From Nonomuraea guangzhouensis (lineage in GTDB: Bacteria > Actinomycetota > Actinomycetes > Streptosporangiales > Streptosporangiaceae), in NCBI RefSeq assembly GCF_019396345.1, contig NZ_JAHKRM010000002.1, forward strand, positions 496,001 through 560,000: a stretch of DNA of 64,000 nt. The letters run 5' to 3'. A model generated the notes under the pieces. It was not told the DNA's origin. It worked only from the letters and a program-made list of their open reading frames with translations, and made no database searches. The translations under genes and the position numbers were made by a program. This document shows positions 25,951-33,772 of this stretch, in pieces; positions within the stretch are counted from its first letter, which is position 1, and every line of letters begins with the position of its first letter.

Positions 25951-26077
25951 CCACGGACGGGGCCAAGAAGGCGCACGTCACGGCGCCCAGCACCCTCCAC
26001 CGGAGGAGCGTGCCCCTGGACAGAGCCCGGCTCCGTATGGCGGGTGGGGCCCACCGGGCTGGCCGTAAAACAAAAAA
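25951..26077. repeat. Dispersed intergenic repeat, copy A
   Basis: About 125 bp that recurs at 55039-55169 and, as its last half, at 55191-55257. Shared blocks in order are CCACGGAC, GGGGCCAAGAAG, CGCACGTCACGGCGCCCAGC, CCGGAGGAG, GTGCCCCTGGA, TGGCGGGTGGGGC, CTGGCCGTAAAACAA. The end next to the A-run contains a GGTGGGGCCCACC-like palindrome. It lies just beyond the terminator of the cupin gene. See findings. Confidence 0.8.
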
Positions 26078-26100
26078 TTCCCGCCCCTCAGGGCGGGAAT
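26069..26100 (-). terminator. Intrinsic terminator after the cupin gene
   Basis: On the minus strand a perfect 10-bp stem (ATTCCCGCCC with GGGCGGGAAT, 4-nt loop) is followed by TTTTTTG. It starts 19 nt after the stop of the cupin gene at 26119. This is a textbook rho-independent terminator for minus-strand transcription. Confidence 0.88.
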
Positions 26101-26118
26101 GACGGGAAAGCCGATCGA

Positions 26119-26481
26119 CTACGACCGCCCGTAACTGTCCTCCAGGCGCTCGATGTCGTCTTCGTCGAAGTGGCCGAAGGCGATCTCCAGAATCCGCGTC
26201 GCCGGCCCCGACGAGCTGAGCCGGTGCGTCTGGCCCTGCTGGATCAGGACCCGGTCCCCCACCGCGGGCTCGATCCGCTTCCCGTCCACCTCGAACACGC
26301 ACCCCGGGTCGAGCGCCACCCACAGCTCGGAGCGGTGCTCATGACGCTGCAGGCTCAGCCGCTGCCCCGGCGAGACCTCGATGATCTTGACGGTGGACAC
26401 CTCGTTGAGGGTGAACCGCTCGAACCCACCCCACGGCCGCTCGTCACGGATCACAGCCGCCAGCCTGTCGATGTCCTGCAT
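26119..26481 (-). CDS. Cupin of the type II phosphomannose isomerase C-terminal type
   Basis: A 120-aa single-domain cupin. RPWGGFERF, SPGQRLSLQRHEHRSELWVAL (metal-ligand histidines near 47-49) and the second motif GDRVLIQQGQTHRLSSSG match the C-terminal isomerase domain of ManC/PslB-type enzymes. No nucleotidyltransferase domain is attached. It may isomerise fructose-6-phosphate and mannose-6-phosphate or another sugar phosphate. ATG 26481 has GGAGGGG 6 nt upstream. The gene is alone with its own terminator, so the pathway cannot be read from context. Confidence 0.85.
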   Translation of the reverse strand: MQDIDRLAAVIRDERPWGGFERFTLNEVSTVKIIEVSPGQRLSLQRHEHRSELWVALDPGCVFEVDGKRIEPAVGDRVLIQQGQTHRLSSSGPATRILEIAFGHFDEDDIERLEDSYGRS

Positions 26482-26569
26482 CGCCCCTCCAGGTCCCGGA
26501 AAATCACGCCATCAATCAGCGCTCAAACTACCAGGCACCATGGACCGCCAGGTCAGGTGGTGCGCCAAG

Positions 26570-27328
26570 TCAGGTGATGAGGATGCCGCCGTCGACGGGA
26601 AGGACGGCGCCGGTGATGTACGAGGACGCGTCACTCGCCAGGAAGACCGCCGCGGCCACCAACTCCGCCGGATCCCCCACCCGCCCCATGACCACCCGCT
26701 GAGCCAGCATCCGCTCCAGGTAGGCGGGGTTGTACTGCTCCGTCATCTCCGAGGCGAAGAACCCCGGCTCCAGGCAGTTGACCCGGATCCCCCGCCGCCC
26801 CGTCCACTGCTGCGCCAGATCCCGGGTCAGCCCGATCACCGCCGCCTTCGACGCGCTGTAAGCGGCCTGCGGCAGCCCCGCCGTCGTCTCGCCCAGGATG
26901 CTGCCGATGTTGACGATCGACGAGCCGGGCCGCATCACCCGCGCGCACGCCTGCGCCATCCAGTAGGTGCCGTGCAGGTTGATGTCGACCACCTGCCGGA
27001 ACTCCTCCGGCGTCTCCCGCAGCGCGGGCACGGCGGTGCCGACCCCGGCGTTGTTGATCAGCACGTCGACCGAGCCCATGGTCTCCACGGCCGCGGAGAC
27101 CAGCGCCTGGCAGTCCTCGACCAGCGTCACGTCGGTCTTGACGGCCAGGCACCGGCGGCCGGTCTCCTCGACCAGCCGCCGCGTCTCCTCCAGCCGATCC
27201 TGCCGCCGGGCGCCGATCACGATGTCGGCCCCGGCCTCGGCCAGCCCTCGGGCGAAGGCCACGCCCAGTCCCGACGACGCGCCGGTGACGACGGCGACCT
27301 TCCCCTCGAGGCTGAACCGCTGAAGCAT
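26570..27328 (-). CDS. Short-chain dehydrogenase/reductase
   Basis: NAD(P)-dependent oxidoreductase of 252 aa. It has the cofactor motif TGASSGLG (15-22), NNAG (92-95), and the catalytic residues Ser143 and Tyr157/Lys161 in YSASK. The ending AVLPVDGGILIT is typical of the classical 3-oxoacyl-ACP reductase-like SDR group. The substrate is not predictable. ATG 27328 follows the stop of the upstream 758-aa gene by 1 nt, so the two are co-transcribed, with AAGGAG inside the end of that gene serving as ribosome binding site. Confidence 0.92.
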   Translation of the reverse strand: MLQRFSLEGKVAVVTGASSGLGVAFARGLAEAGADIVIGARRQDRLEETRRLVEETGRRCLAVKTDVTLVEDCQALVSAAVETMGSVDVLINNAGVGTAVPALRETPEEFRQVVDINLHGTYWMAQACARVMRPGSSIVNIGSILGETTAGLPQAAYSASKAAVIGLTRDLAQQWTGRRGIRVNCLEPGFFASEMTEQYNPAYLERMLAQRVVMGRVGDPAELVAAAVFLASDASSYITGAVLPVDGGILIT

Positions 27329-27329
27329 G

Positions 27330-29606
27330 CTAGAGACCGTACTCCTTGACGATCCGCTCGTGGCGCTCGACCTCCACGTCGACCTCCTTGGCCAGGTCGA
27401 GCCAGGCCAGCGGGTGCGACCACCGCTCGGTGGCGTCGTCGAGCAGCGCGTCGACCTCGGTCGCCGAGACGTCCGGCGGCACCGCGACCCAGCCGAACAC
27501 CCCGGGCAGCGCCTCGCCGCCGGTCGGGTGGGTGACCGTGTAGTTCTCGTCGCTGTAGACCCACATCGGCCAGCCGCGCTCGGCCATGACCTCGGTGAAC
27601 TCCGCCCAGTCCTCCTCGCTCGGCGCGGCGCCGTCGAAGAAGTAGCTGGTGTAGCCGCCGGGCCGCAGGATGCGCACCGCGGCGAAGGGGGGCACGAAGT
27701 TCTGCTGCTCTTCGGGGTCGTCGGGGACCGGCTCCAGCAGCTGCGGGTCGAACACGACCAGGTCGCCGGCGTTGTAGTCCATGCCGCGGGGCTGCGGCAG
27801 GGCGAGCCGGGCGGTGGCCGGGCCGGTGCGGATGGACAGGATCTGCCGCTGGCCGCCGTCGGGCGCCGGGAGGATGACCCGGATGAGGCCCATCTCCTCC
27901 TCGATCGGACCCTCGGTCGACTTGACCGGCATGCCGATCTTGGCGGTGCCCTTGCGGACGATGTCCCAGTCCTCGCTCGAGGTGGCCATGACGATCATGC
28001 GCCAGGTGTCCTCCTCGGTGATCTCATCGATCACTTCGAGCAGCGCCCGGGCGCCCTTGGCGTTGTCGTCGAGCTGCTGGGCCGCGGTGGCCACCAGACG
28101 GCGCGCCTCGACGCCGGCGCCGGCCGCCACGGCGTGCTCGGCCGCCTCCAGCGCCTCCGGCCAGCGCTCGCGGGCGCTGTGCAGCCGCGCCAGCGCGAGG
28201 TATTGGGTGTCGTGCGGCAGCAGCGCCGCCAGCTGCTCGAGCCGCTCGTCCTGGCGGGCCTCGACGAGCAGCGTGGTCAGGGTGGAGATGTCCTCGGGGT
28301 CGGCGCCGGCGAGGTCGCCGGAGTCGACCAGCAGCTTCCAGTAGATGTCGGCGCCCGTCGCCGGGTAGCCGAGGAAGCCGAGCGTGGTGGTGTGGCGGCG
28401 GGTGGTCTCCAGGTCCTCGCCGGAGCGCGGGGCCAGCCAGCCGACCCACCGCTCGGGGTCGGCGTTGTGGCCGTCGGCGGCGTCGAAGTAGGCCACCCGC
28501 TCCTCGACCGGGCCCGGCGCGGGCGGCTCGGTGGCCGCGTCGGCGGCGGCGCGCAGGGCGGCGATCCGCTCGGCCACGCCCGCGCTCTCGCGCAGCTCGG
28601 CGGCGGCCGACTGGGCCTGGTCGGCCAGCAGCCGCGCCTGCCAGACGCCCTGCCTGGCGACGGCCAGCTCGCCCGCGACCAGCGAGAGCTCGAAGCGGGC
28701 GCGGTAGCCGCCCATCATGCCGAAGTAGTCGATCCACTGGCGCAGCACGCGGCCGAGCTGCCAGGTGTTGGTGATCTGCGAGGAGCCGGCCAGCTTGGCG
28801 ACCGCCTGCGTCCACTCCACCCACGAGCCCGGGTGGTCGCCGACCACGTCGAGGTCGGGCAGCGCGTCGACGGCCTCGGCGATGCGGCCGAGCGTGGCCA
28901 GGATCAGCGCGCGGCGTACGCCGTCGCGGTGTGCCTTGGCCACCGGGTCGTCGGCCTGGAAGTCGGCCGCGGCCTGGAGCGCGGCCAGCGCGTCCTCCCC
29001 GCGTCCGGCGACAAGCAGTGCCCGGGCGCTCTCGGCGCCGAGCTCCCAGCTCGCCTCGCGGTCGGCGGCGCGCAGCCGCTCGACGGCGGACTCGGCGTAG
29101 GTCACGGCCTCGCCGGCCCGGCCCGCGTCGATGAGCGCGGCGATGTACTGGGTCACCAGCCCGGTGTAGGCCGGGTTGGCCGGCTCTAGGTCCTGGATGA
29201 CCGCGTCGAGCGTCTCCAGGCGTTCGGCCGCGTAGCCGGGGCCGTCGGCGTTGGCCCACGCCAGCGCGAGCGCCTCGACCGCGGCCGGGGTGGCCGGGCA
29301 GTCACGCACCTCTTCGCGCTGAGCGAACGACAGCAACTGCTCGGCGTCACCGATCGCGACGGCACCCTGCGCGCGGTCGCCCACGCGGCCGAGCAGGTGC
29401 CAGTAGCGGGCGTAGAACTCGAGCCACGGGAGCTCCAGGGCCTCCGCCTGCTGTGCGATGGCCGGAGCCATCACGTCTAGCTGGGGGTATCGCCCCTCGT
29501 AGGCCTGTGCGGGCAGGTCTCCCAGCGCCATGGCGAGGCCCACGTTGCCCGCCTCAGAAAGCTGCTGCTGGGTTTCACCGACCCAGGCCCAGATGTCCAC
29601 GTCCAT
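27330..29606 (-). CDS. TPR-like repeat protein of unknown function
   Basis: A 758-aa acidic protein. Residues 1-560 are almost all helical, with Ala-rich pairs of helices that look like tetratricopeptide repeats (AGRAGEAVTYAESAVERL, GEDALAALQAAADF, ERWPEALEAAEHAVAAG). The last 200 residues form a separate alpha/beta region rich in Trp and acidic residues (SYFFDGAAPSEEDWAEFTEVM, LPGVFGWVAVPP). No signal peptide or membrane segment is seen. I know of no function. It may be a scaffold. It is followed by an SDR gene in the same transcript. A long open frame on the opposite strand across this gene is a shadow. Confidence 0.85.
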   Translation of the reverse strand: MDVDIWAWVGETQQQLSEAGNVGLAMALGDLPAQAYEGRYPQLDVMAPAIAQQAEALELPWLEFYARYWHLLGRVGDRAQGAVAIGDAEQLLSFAQREEVRDCPATPAAVEALALAWANADGPGYAAERLETLDAVIQDLEPANPAYTGLVTQYIAALIDAGRAGEAVTYAESAVERLRAADREASWELGAESARALLVAGRGEDALAALQAAADFQADDPVAKAHRDGVRRALILATLGRIAEAVDALPDLDVVGDHPGSWVEWTQAVAKLAGSSQITNTWQLGRVLRQWIDYFGMMGGYRARFELSLVAGELAVARQGVWQARLLADQAQSAAAELRESAGVAERIAALRAAADAATEPPAPGPVEERVAYFDAADGHNADPERWVGWLAPRSGEDLETTRRHTTTLGFLGYPATGADIYWKLLVDSGDLAGADPEDISTLTTLLVEARQDERLEQLAALLPHDTQYLALARLHSARERWPEALEAAEHAVAAGAGVEARRLVATAAQQLDDNAKGARALLEVIDEITEEDTWRMIVMATSSEDWDIVRKGTAKIGMPVKSTEGPIEEEMGLIRVILPAPDGGQRQILSIRTGPATARLALPQPRGMDYNAGDLVVFDPQLLEPVPDDPEEQQNFVPPFAAVRILRPGGYTSYFFDGAAPSEEDWAEFTEVMAERGWPMWVYSDENYTVTHPTGGEALPGVFGWVAVPPDVSATEVDALLDDATERWSHPLAWLDLAKEVDVEVERHERIVKEYGL

Positions 29607-29625
29607 GAGCAGTCAGTCTGCCAGG

Positions 29626-30378
29626 TCAATGACCGTGCCCAAAACGCAGAAGCTCGATGAGCTCGTCCGATTCGTCGTTGTTCAATACCGAAAATACCGA
29701 TGCCAGCAGATCATCGGTCGTGTCCTCGACCGCGGTCCGCATCGCGACCACGTCGGGACCCGGCTTCTGGTACGGCTCCGGCCAGTTGAGGAACCGCGCC
29801 ATCGCCTCACCGGCCGCGTGTCCGAAAGGCGCGTCGTGCTCGGCCGCCAGTATCGCCTCCAGCGGGTGGAGGCCCGCCGCGAGCACCGCGTTGGCGTGCA
29901 GCCCCCCTCTCAGCTCCCGTACGACGTGCATGAGCTGCGTGGCCCGCGCCGGCGCGTCATCGGGCAGGGGTACGGCCCGCCACCCGGCGAACAGCGGCGC
30001 CCCGGCGACCGGGGCCTGGGCGACGACCGGTTCGAGCAGTTCGGCGAGCCGGGCGCAGCCGTCGAAGTCGCCGAGCCGGCGCCGTCCCCACTCCTGACAG
30101 GCTTCGGCGTAGACCTCGACGGCCCGCTCGACAGTCAGCTTGCGCCCGCCGTTCCAGCTCTCCTCGACGTGAGCGGCGGGGAAGAAGACCGCGACGGAGG
30201 TGACCACGTCGGCCTCGCACTCGCCGAGCACCCCGCAGCGCCCGCGGAAGTAGAACTCACGCGGGCCGAGACCGTACTTCTCGCAGCGGGTCTTGGCCTC
30301 CCTGGAGACCATGAATCCGCCGCCGTACCGGCCGATCGGGGCCTTGACCAGCACGGCCGTGGTTCTCGGGTCCGCCAT
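29626..30378 (-). CDS. SCO6745-family protein of unknown function
   Basis: A 250-aa protein. The C-terminal two thirds match the pattern of the Streptomyces SCO6745-type family: VTSVAVFFPAAHVEESW, then AELLEPVVAQAPVAGAPLFAGWRAVPLPDD, then LMHVVRELRGGLHANAVLAAGLHPLEAIL. These proteins are all-helical and of unknown activity. The N-terminal part is shorter than in many relatives. It starts at ATG 30378 and lies between the TPR-like protein and dapF, all on the minus strand. Confidence 0.75.
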   Translation of the reverse strand: MADPRTTAVLVKAPIGRYGGGFMVSREAKTRCEKYGLGPREFYFRGRCGVLGECEADVVTSVAVFFPAAHVEESWNGGRKLTVERAVEVYAEACQEWGRRRLGDFDGCARLAELLEPVVAQAPVAGAPLFAGWRAVPLPDDAPARATQLMHVVRELRGGLHANAVLAAGLHPLEAILAAEHDAPFGHAAGEAMARFLNWPEPYQKPGPDVVAMRTAVEDTTDDLLASVFSVLNNDESDELIELLRFGHGH

Positions 30379-30429
30379 GTCCAGCCCCTCTCGGTTCGGG
30401 AAGTGGACTCAGCATCTCTCAGGAGAACA

Positions 30430-31242
30430 TCATTCTGCAAGCATCAGGTTGCCGCTCGCGAGGATGACGGCGGGGCCGGTCAGATAGCTGGTCTCCTCGT
30501 CGAGCGTGACGACGACCGTGCCGCCGGGCACCTCGATCGTCCAGGTGCCGGTGGTCTCGCCGGACAGGGCCGCGGCCGCGACGGCGGTGGCGATCGTGCC
30601 GGTGCCGCAGGAGCGGGTCTCGCCCGAGCCGCGCTCGTAGACGCGCATGACCGCGCGGCTGGCGCCGACCGCGTTGAACAGCTCGATGTTGACGCCCCTG
30701 GGGAAGACGCCCGGGTCGAAGCCGGGCTGGTGGGTCAGGTCGAGCTGCGCGACGGGGTCGCCGATGGCACAGGCCAGGTGCGGGTTGCCTATGTCGACAT
30801 GGACACCCTCGTATTCCTGCCCGGTGACGGTGGTGACGCTCGTGCCGCGGACGACGGGCTTGCCCATGTCGACGGTGACGTCGCCGTTGTCCTCGATGCG
30901 GATCCTCCGGACACCGCCCCTGGTCGCCACGTCGAACTCGCTCCCACCGGCCAGCCCCGTCTCGACGAGGTAGCGGGCGAAGACACGCGCGCCGTTGCCG
31001 CACATCTCGGCCATGCTGCCGTCGGCGTTGCGGTAGTCCATGAACCACTCGGCGGTCGTGGCCTGGTCGGCGACCTCGGGGCTGAGCTTGGTGCGCACCA
31101 CGCGCAGGACGCCGTCGGCGCCGATCCCGGAGCGCCGTTCGCAGATCGCGGCGACCAGCGCGGCGGACAGGTCGAGCTCGCCATCGGGGTCGGGGAGGAT
31201 GACGAAATCGTTCTCGGTTCCGTGCCCCTTGAGAAAACGCAT
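30430..31242 (-). CDS. dapF: Diaminopimelate epimerase
   Basis: Converts LL- to meso-diaminopimelate for lysine and peptidoglycan. The 270-aa protein has the two catalytic cysteines in conserved settings: Cys81 in MCGNGARVFARY and Cys212 in RGSGETRSCGTG. The N-terminal KGHGTENDFVIL is typical. ATG 31242 has no ribosome binding site. Instead TAAAAT lies 6 nt upstream, and its first three bases are the miaA stop codon, so dapF has a likely leaderless promoter of its own besides read-through from miaA. The miaA-dapF pair is conserved in actinomycetes. Confidence 0.97.
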   Translation of the reverse strand: MRFLKGHGTENDFVILPDPDGELDLSAALVAAICERRSGIGADGVLRVVRTKLSPEVADQATTAEWFMDYRNADGSMAEMCGNGARVFARYLVETGLAGGSEFDVATRGGVRRIRIEDNGDVTVDMGKPVVRGTSVTTVTGQEYEGVHVDIGNPHLACAIGDPVAQLDLTHQPGFDPGVFPRGVNIELFNAVGASRAVMRVYERGSGETRSCGTGTIATAVAAAALSGETTGTWTIEVPGGTVVVTLDEETSYLTGPAVILASGNLMLAE

Positions 31243-31248
31243 AGGACG

Positions 31249-31254
31249 ATTTTA
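31249..31254 (-). promoter_or_regulatory. Leaderless -10 element of dapF (TAAAAT)
   Basis: TAAAAT on the minus strand, 6 nt before the dapF ATG. The first TAA is the stop codon of miaA. No Shine-Dalgarno sequence is present in the 9-nt gap between the genes. Confidence 0.6.
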
Positions 31255-32157
31255 TGCGGACCCTTGTTCGGCGATTCGCGCCAGGGATCGTTCGAGCAGG
31301 TCGGGGGCGTCATAGGGCAGCCAGTGGACCCTCGGGTCGCGGCGGAACCACGACTCCTGGCGGCGGGCGAAACGCCTGGTCGCCCTGACGGTCTCGGCGA
31401 AGGCCTGCTCCTCGGTCCATTCGCCGTCGAGAAAGCGCGCCACCTGGGCGTACCCCAGCGCGCGGCCGGCCGTACGTCCCTCGGCCAGGCCCTGCCCGAG
31501 CAGGCCCCGCACCTCGTCGACCAGGCCCGCCGCCCACATGCGGCCGACCCTGATCTCGATCCGCTCGTCGAGCTCCGGCCGGGGCACCGCCAGCCCGATC
31601 TGCACGCTCGGGTAGATCGCCTCGAACGACGGCATGGTCGCGGAGAACGGGCGCCCCGAGTGTTCGATCACCTCCAGCGCGCGGACGATCCGGCGGCCGT
31701 TGCTCGGCAGGATCGCCGCCGCGGCGGCCGGATCGGCCTCGCGCAGCCGCTCGTACAGCGGTGCCGGGCCGCGTTCGGCCAGCTCGGCCTCCAGCCTGGC
31801 CCTGATCTCCGGGTCGGTGCCGGGGAAGTCCAGGTCGTCGATGGCCGCGCGTACGTAGAGCCCGCTGCCGCCGACCAGCACGGGCGCCGCCAGCGACTCG
31901 ATGAGCGCCCTGGCCAGCTTCTGGTATTCGGCCACGCTGGCGGTGACCGTGACGTCCCAGATGTCGAGCAGGTGATGCGGCACCCCCCGCTGCTCGGCCG
32001 GGGAAAGCTTTGCCGTGCCTATGTCCATTCCTCGATAGAGCTGCATCGAGTCGGCATTGATGCATTCGCCCCCCAGCCGGAGGGCGAGATCCACGGCTAG
32101 ATCGGACTTTCCGGCTGCCGTGGGACCCACGACGGCGATGACTGGCTGCTGACGCAC
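31252..32157 (-). CDS. miaA: tRNA dimethylallyltransferase
   Basis: Transfers the isopentenyl group to A37 of tRNAs reading UNN codons; MiaB then thiomethylates it. GTG 32157 gives 301 aa, the usual length, with the P-loop GPTAAGKS at 11-18. NADSMQLYRGMDIGTAK, GGSGLYVRA and the C-terminal RATRRFARRQESWFRRD are diagnostic. An open frame continues to 32223, but the added residues have no family character. The start lacks a clear ribosome binding site. miaB is in the same window at 42033. Confidence 0.95.
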   Translation of the reverse strand: MRQQPVIAVVGPTAAGKSDLAVDLALRLGGECINADSMQLYRGMDIGTAKLSPAEQRGVPHHLLDIWDVTVTASVAEYQKLARALIESLAAPVLVGGSGLYVRAAIDDLDFPGTDPEIRARLEAELAERGPAPLYERLREADPAAAAAILPSNGRRIVRALEVIEHSGRPFSATMPSFEAIYPSVQIGLAVPRPELDERIEIRVGRMWAAGLVDEVRGLLGQGLAEGRTAGRALGYAQVARFLDGEWTEEQAFAETVRATRRFARRQESWFRRDPRVHWLPYDAPDLLERSLARIAEQGSA

Positions 32158-32212
32158 ACCGACAAGTGTGTCAACTGTCTGGGTATGGGCGGACCGCTCA
32201 GAGGTCGAGCGT

Positions 32213-32728
32213 CTAGAGATCAAGCAGTGTCGGCTGCAGGTATCCCTCGTGGGTCAGCAGCCAGCGCTTGGTCTCCACGCCCTCGCCGCCGCTGAACCCG
32301 CCCAGCCCGTTGCCCGCGACGACCCGGTGGCAGGGCACCACGATCGGGATCGGGTTGGAGCCCATGATCGAACCGATGCCGCGGGCCGGCACCCGCGATC
32401 CGCTCCGCTCGGCCAGTTCGCCGTAGGTGACGGCGGTGCCGTACGGGATGCCGTGCAGGGTCTTCAGCACCTGGCGGCGCGACCCCGAGGTCAGCCGCCA
32501 GTCGATCGGGGTCTCGAACGTACGCAGGTCACCGGCGAAGTAGGCGTTCAGCTCGGCGACGGCGAAGGCCGTGCGCCCGGGGTCGTCCACCGCGGTCAGA
32601 TCCGAGAGCCGCTCACCCGGATGCGTCCTTGCGCCCCACCCCGTGGCGGCCAGCCCGACCTCGGTCACCGCCAGCACGAACGGCCCTACCGGCGTCTGCA
32701 CCTCGGCGAACGCGACCGTACCCATCAT
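32213..32728 (-). CDS. ogt: Methylated-DNA--protein-cysteine methyltransferase
   Basis: Suicide repair protein that removes methyl groups from O6-methylguanine. The 171-aa protein has the active-site motif VVPCHRVV and the preceding helix-turn-helix (IPYGTAVTYGELAERSGS, RGIGSIMGSNPIPI). The C-terminal GFSGGEGVETKRWLLTHE is typical. ATG 32728 is next to GGGGAGG; a longer frame to 32764 is unlikely. Its 3' end lies just upstream of the miaA start region, and both are on the minus strand. Confidence 0.94.
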   Translation of the reverse strand: MMGTVAFAEVQTPVGPFVLAVTEVGLAATGWGARTHPGERLSDLTAVDDPGRTAFAVAELNAYFAGDLRTFETPIDWRLTSGSRRQVLKTLHGIPYGTAVTYGELAERSGSRVPARGIGSIMGSNPIPIVVPCHRVVAGNGLGGFSGGEGVETKRWLLTHEGYLQPTLLDL

Positions 32729-32823
32729 GTCCTCCCCTGGGGGATTTACTCCCGGCATAAACACTAGGCGACTCCCGGATGGCCATGTGGCGAAGCCTCT
32801 TCAGGTCCGCGAATCCGGGTTGT

Positions 32824-32829
32824 TACCGT
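32824..32829 (+). promoter_or_regulatory. Leaderless -10 element (TACCGT)
   Basis: TACCGT lies 6 nt before ATG 32836 with no ribosome binding site between, identical in sequence to the element before the DUF2277 gene. Confidence 0.5.
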
Positions 32830-32835
32830 CCGAAC

Positions 32836-33747
32836 ATGCCAGCACCCACCGCCGCCGCACTGGACCGGATCCCTGGCTGGTTCTGGCCCACGGACCAGCG
32901 CCTGTTCGCGTGGTTCCTGTCCACGGGCACGCAGGGCGATCTCCTGGAGCTCGGGACGTACCTCGGCAAGAGCGCCGTCCTGATCGGCGGGCACCTGCGT
33001 CCCGGAGAGTCGTTCACCGTCTGCGACCTGTTCGAGTCGGAGGCGCCCGACGCCGCCAACGAGGCGGAGACCACCGGCTCCTACTCCACGCTCACCAGGG
33101 AGCGGTTCGAGCAGAACTACCTGAGCGTCCACGACAGCCTGCCGGAGATCGTGCACGGGCCCACCTCGGTGATCCTGGACCACGTCAAGGCGGACTCCTG
33201 CAGGTTCGTCCACGTCGACGCCTCGCACCTCTACACGCACGTCAAGGCGGACGTCCTGGCGGCGCGGGCGGTGCTGCGGGAGGACGGGATCGTCGCCTTC
33301 GACGACTACCGCAGTGAGCACACGCCGGGCGTCGCGCTCGCGGTCTGGGAGGCGGTCTCCGGGCTCGGGCTGGCCCCGGTCTGCGTCAGCTCGCAGAAGC
33401 TGTACGCCACGTGGGGCGATCCCGTGCCCGTCCAGCGGCGCCTGCTCGACTGGCTGGCCGCCACCCCCGAGCTCTGGCACACCACGGACGTGCTCGGCGA
33501 ACGCGAACTCGTCCGCGTCAACCAGCGCAAGAAGCCCGCCCCGGCCGGCGACCTGGGCGAGCTGGGCCGGCTCAGCGCCGAGCTCCGGCGCACGGCCGCG
33601 GACCTGAAGAAGACCGCGGCGGAATCCCGTACCGCCGTCCAGAACCTGAAGACCGCGACCAGGGAGATCAGCCTGGCCGGACCCGTCGTCCAGCGCGCGG
33701 TCCGCTGGACCCGCAGACATATCACCCGCCGCAAAGCCCCCGTCTAG
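32836..33747 (+). CDS. Class I methyltransferase (Methyltransf_24 type) with coiled tail
   Basis: Predicted SAM-dependent methyltransferase of 303 aa. The SAM-binding part is LLELGTYLGKSAVLIGGHL (about 35-55), and FVHVDASHLYTHVKADVLAA with EDGIVAFDDY is typical of the Methyltransf_24 group, often found with surface-sugar and secondary-metabolite genes. The last 80 residues are Ala/Lys/Arg-rich (LRRTAADLKKTAAES) and look like a coiled or membrane-associating tail ending in RRHITRRKAPV. ATG 32836 fits a leaderless transcript. An ATG at 32779 would add 19 residues without support. The acceptor is unknown. Confidence 0.82.
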   Translation: MPAPTAAALDRIPGWFWPTDQRLFAWFLSTGTQGDLLELGTYLGKSAVLIGGHLRPGESFTVCDLFESEAPDAANEAETTGSYSTLTRERFEQNYLSVHDSLPEIVHGPTSVILDHVKADSCRFVHVDASHLYTHVKADVLAARAVLREDGIVAFDDYRSEHTPGVALAVWEAVSGLGLAPVCVSSQKLYATWGDPVPVQRRLLDWLAATPELWHTTDVLGERELVRVNQRKKPAPAGDLGELGRLSAELRRTAADLKKTAAESRTAVQNLKTATREISLAGPVVQRAVRWTRRHITRRKAPV

Positions 33748-33759
33748 GCATCGAACGGT

Positions 33760-33765
33760 TAACAT
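33760..33765 (+). promoter_or_regulatory. Leaderless -10 element of rnz (TAACAT)
   Basis: TAACAT lies 7 nt before the GTG start of rnz at 33773. No ribosome binding site is present. Confidence 0.5.
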
Positions 33766-33772
33766 CGCGCTC

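Noticed and set aside
25910..26323. A minus-strand frame with LSRGTLLR and GAVTCAFLAP, similar to one at 54897-55163, as a conserved small protein
   Set aside because: The similarity is explained by the dispersed DNA repeat. Neither frame has a ribosome binding site, and the flanks differ in frame and content.
27327..29189. A 620-codon plus-strand open frame
   Set aside because: It lies wholly antisense to the TPR-like gene and has shadow composition (Gly, Arg, Val, Leu runs) and no ribosome binding site.
29530..32100. An 856-codon open frame on the plus strand across four minus-strand genes
   Set aside because: It is the antisense shadow of the 758-aa protein's 5' end, the SCO6745-like protein, dapF and miaA. 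Its protein is His/Asp/Gly-rich without any motif, which is usual for antisense frames in GC-rich DNA.
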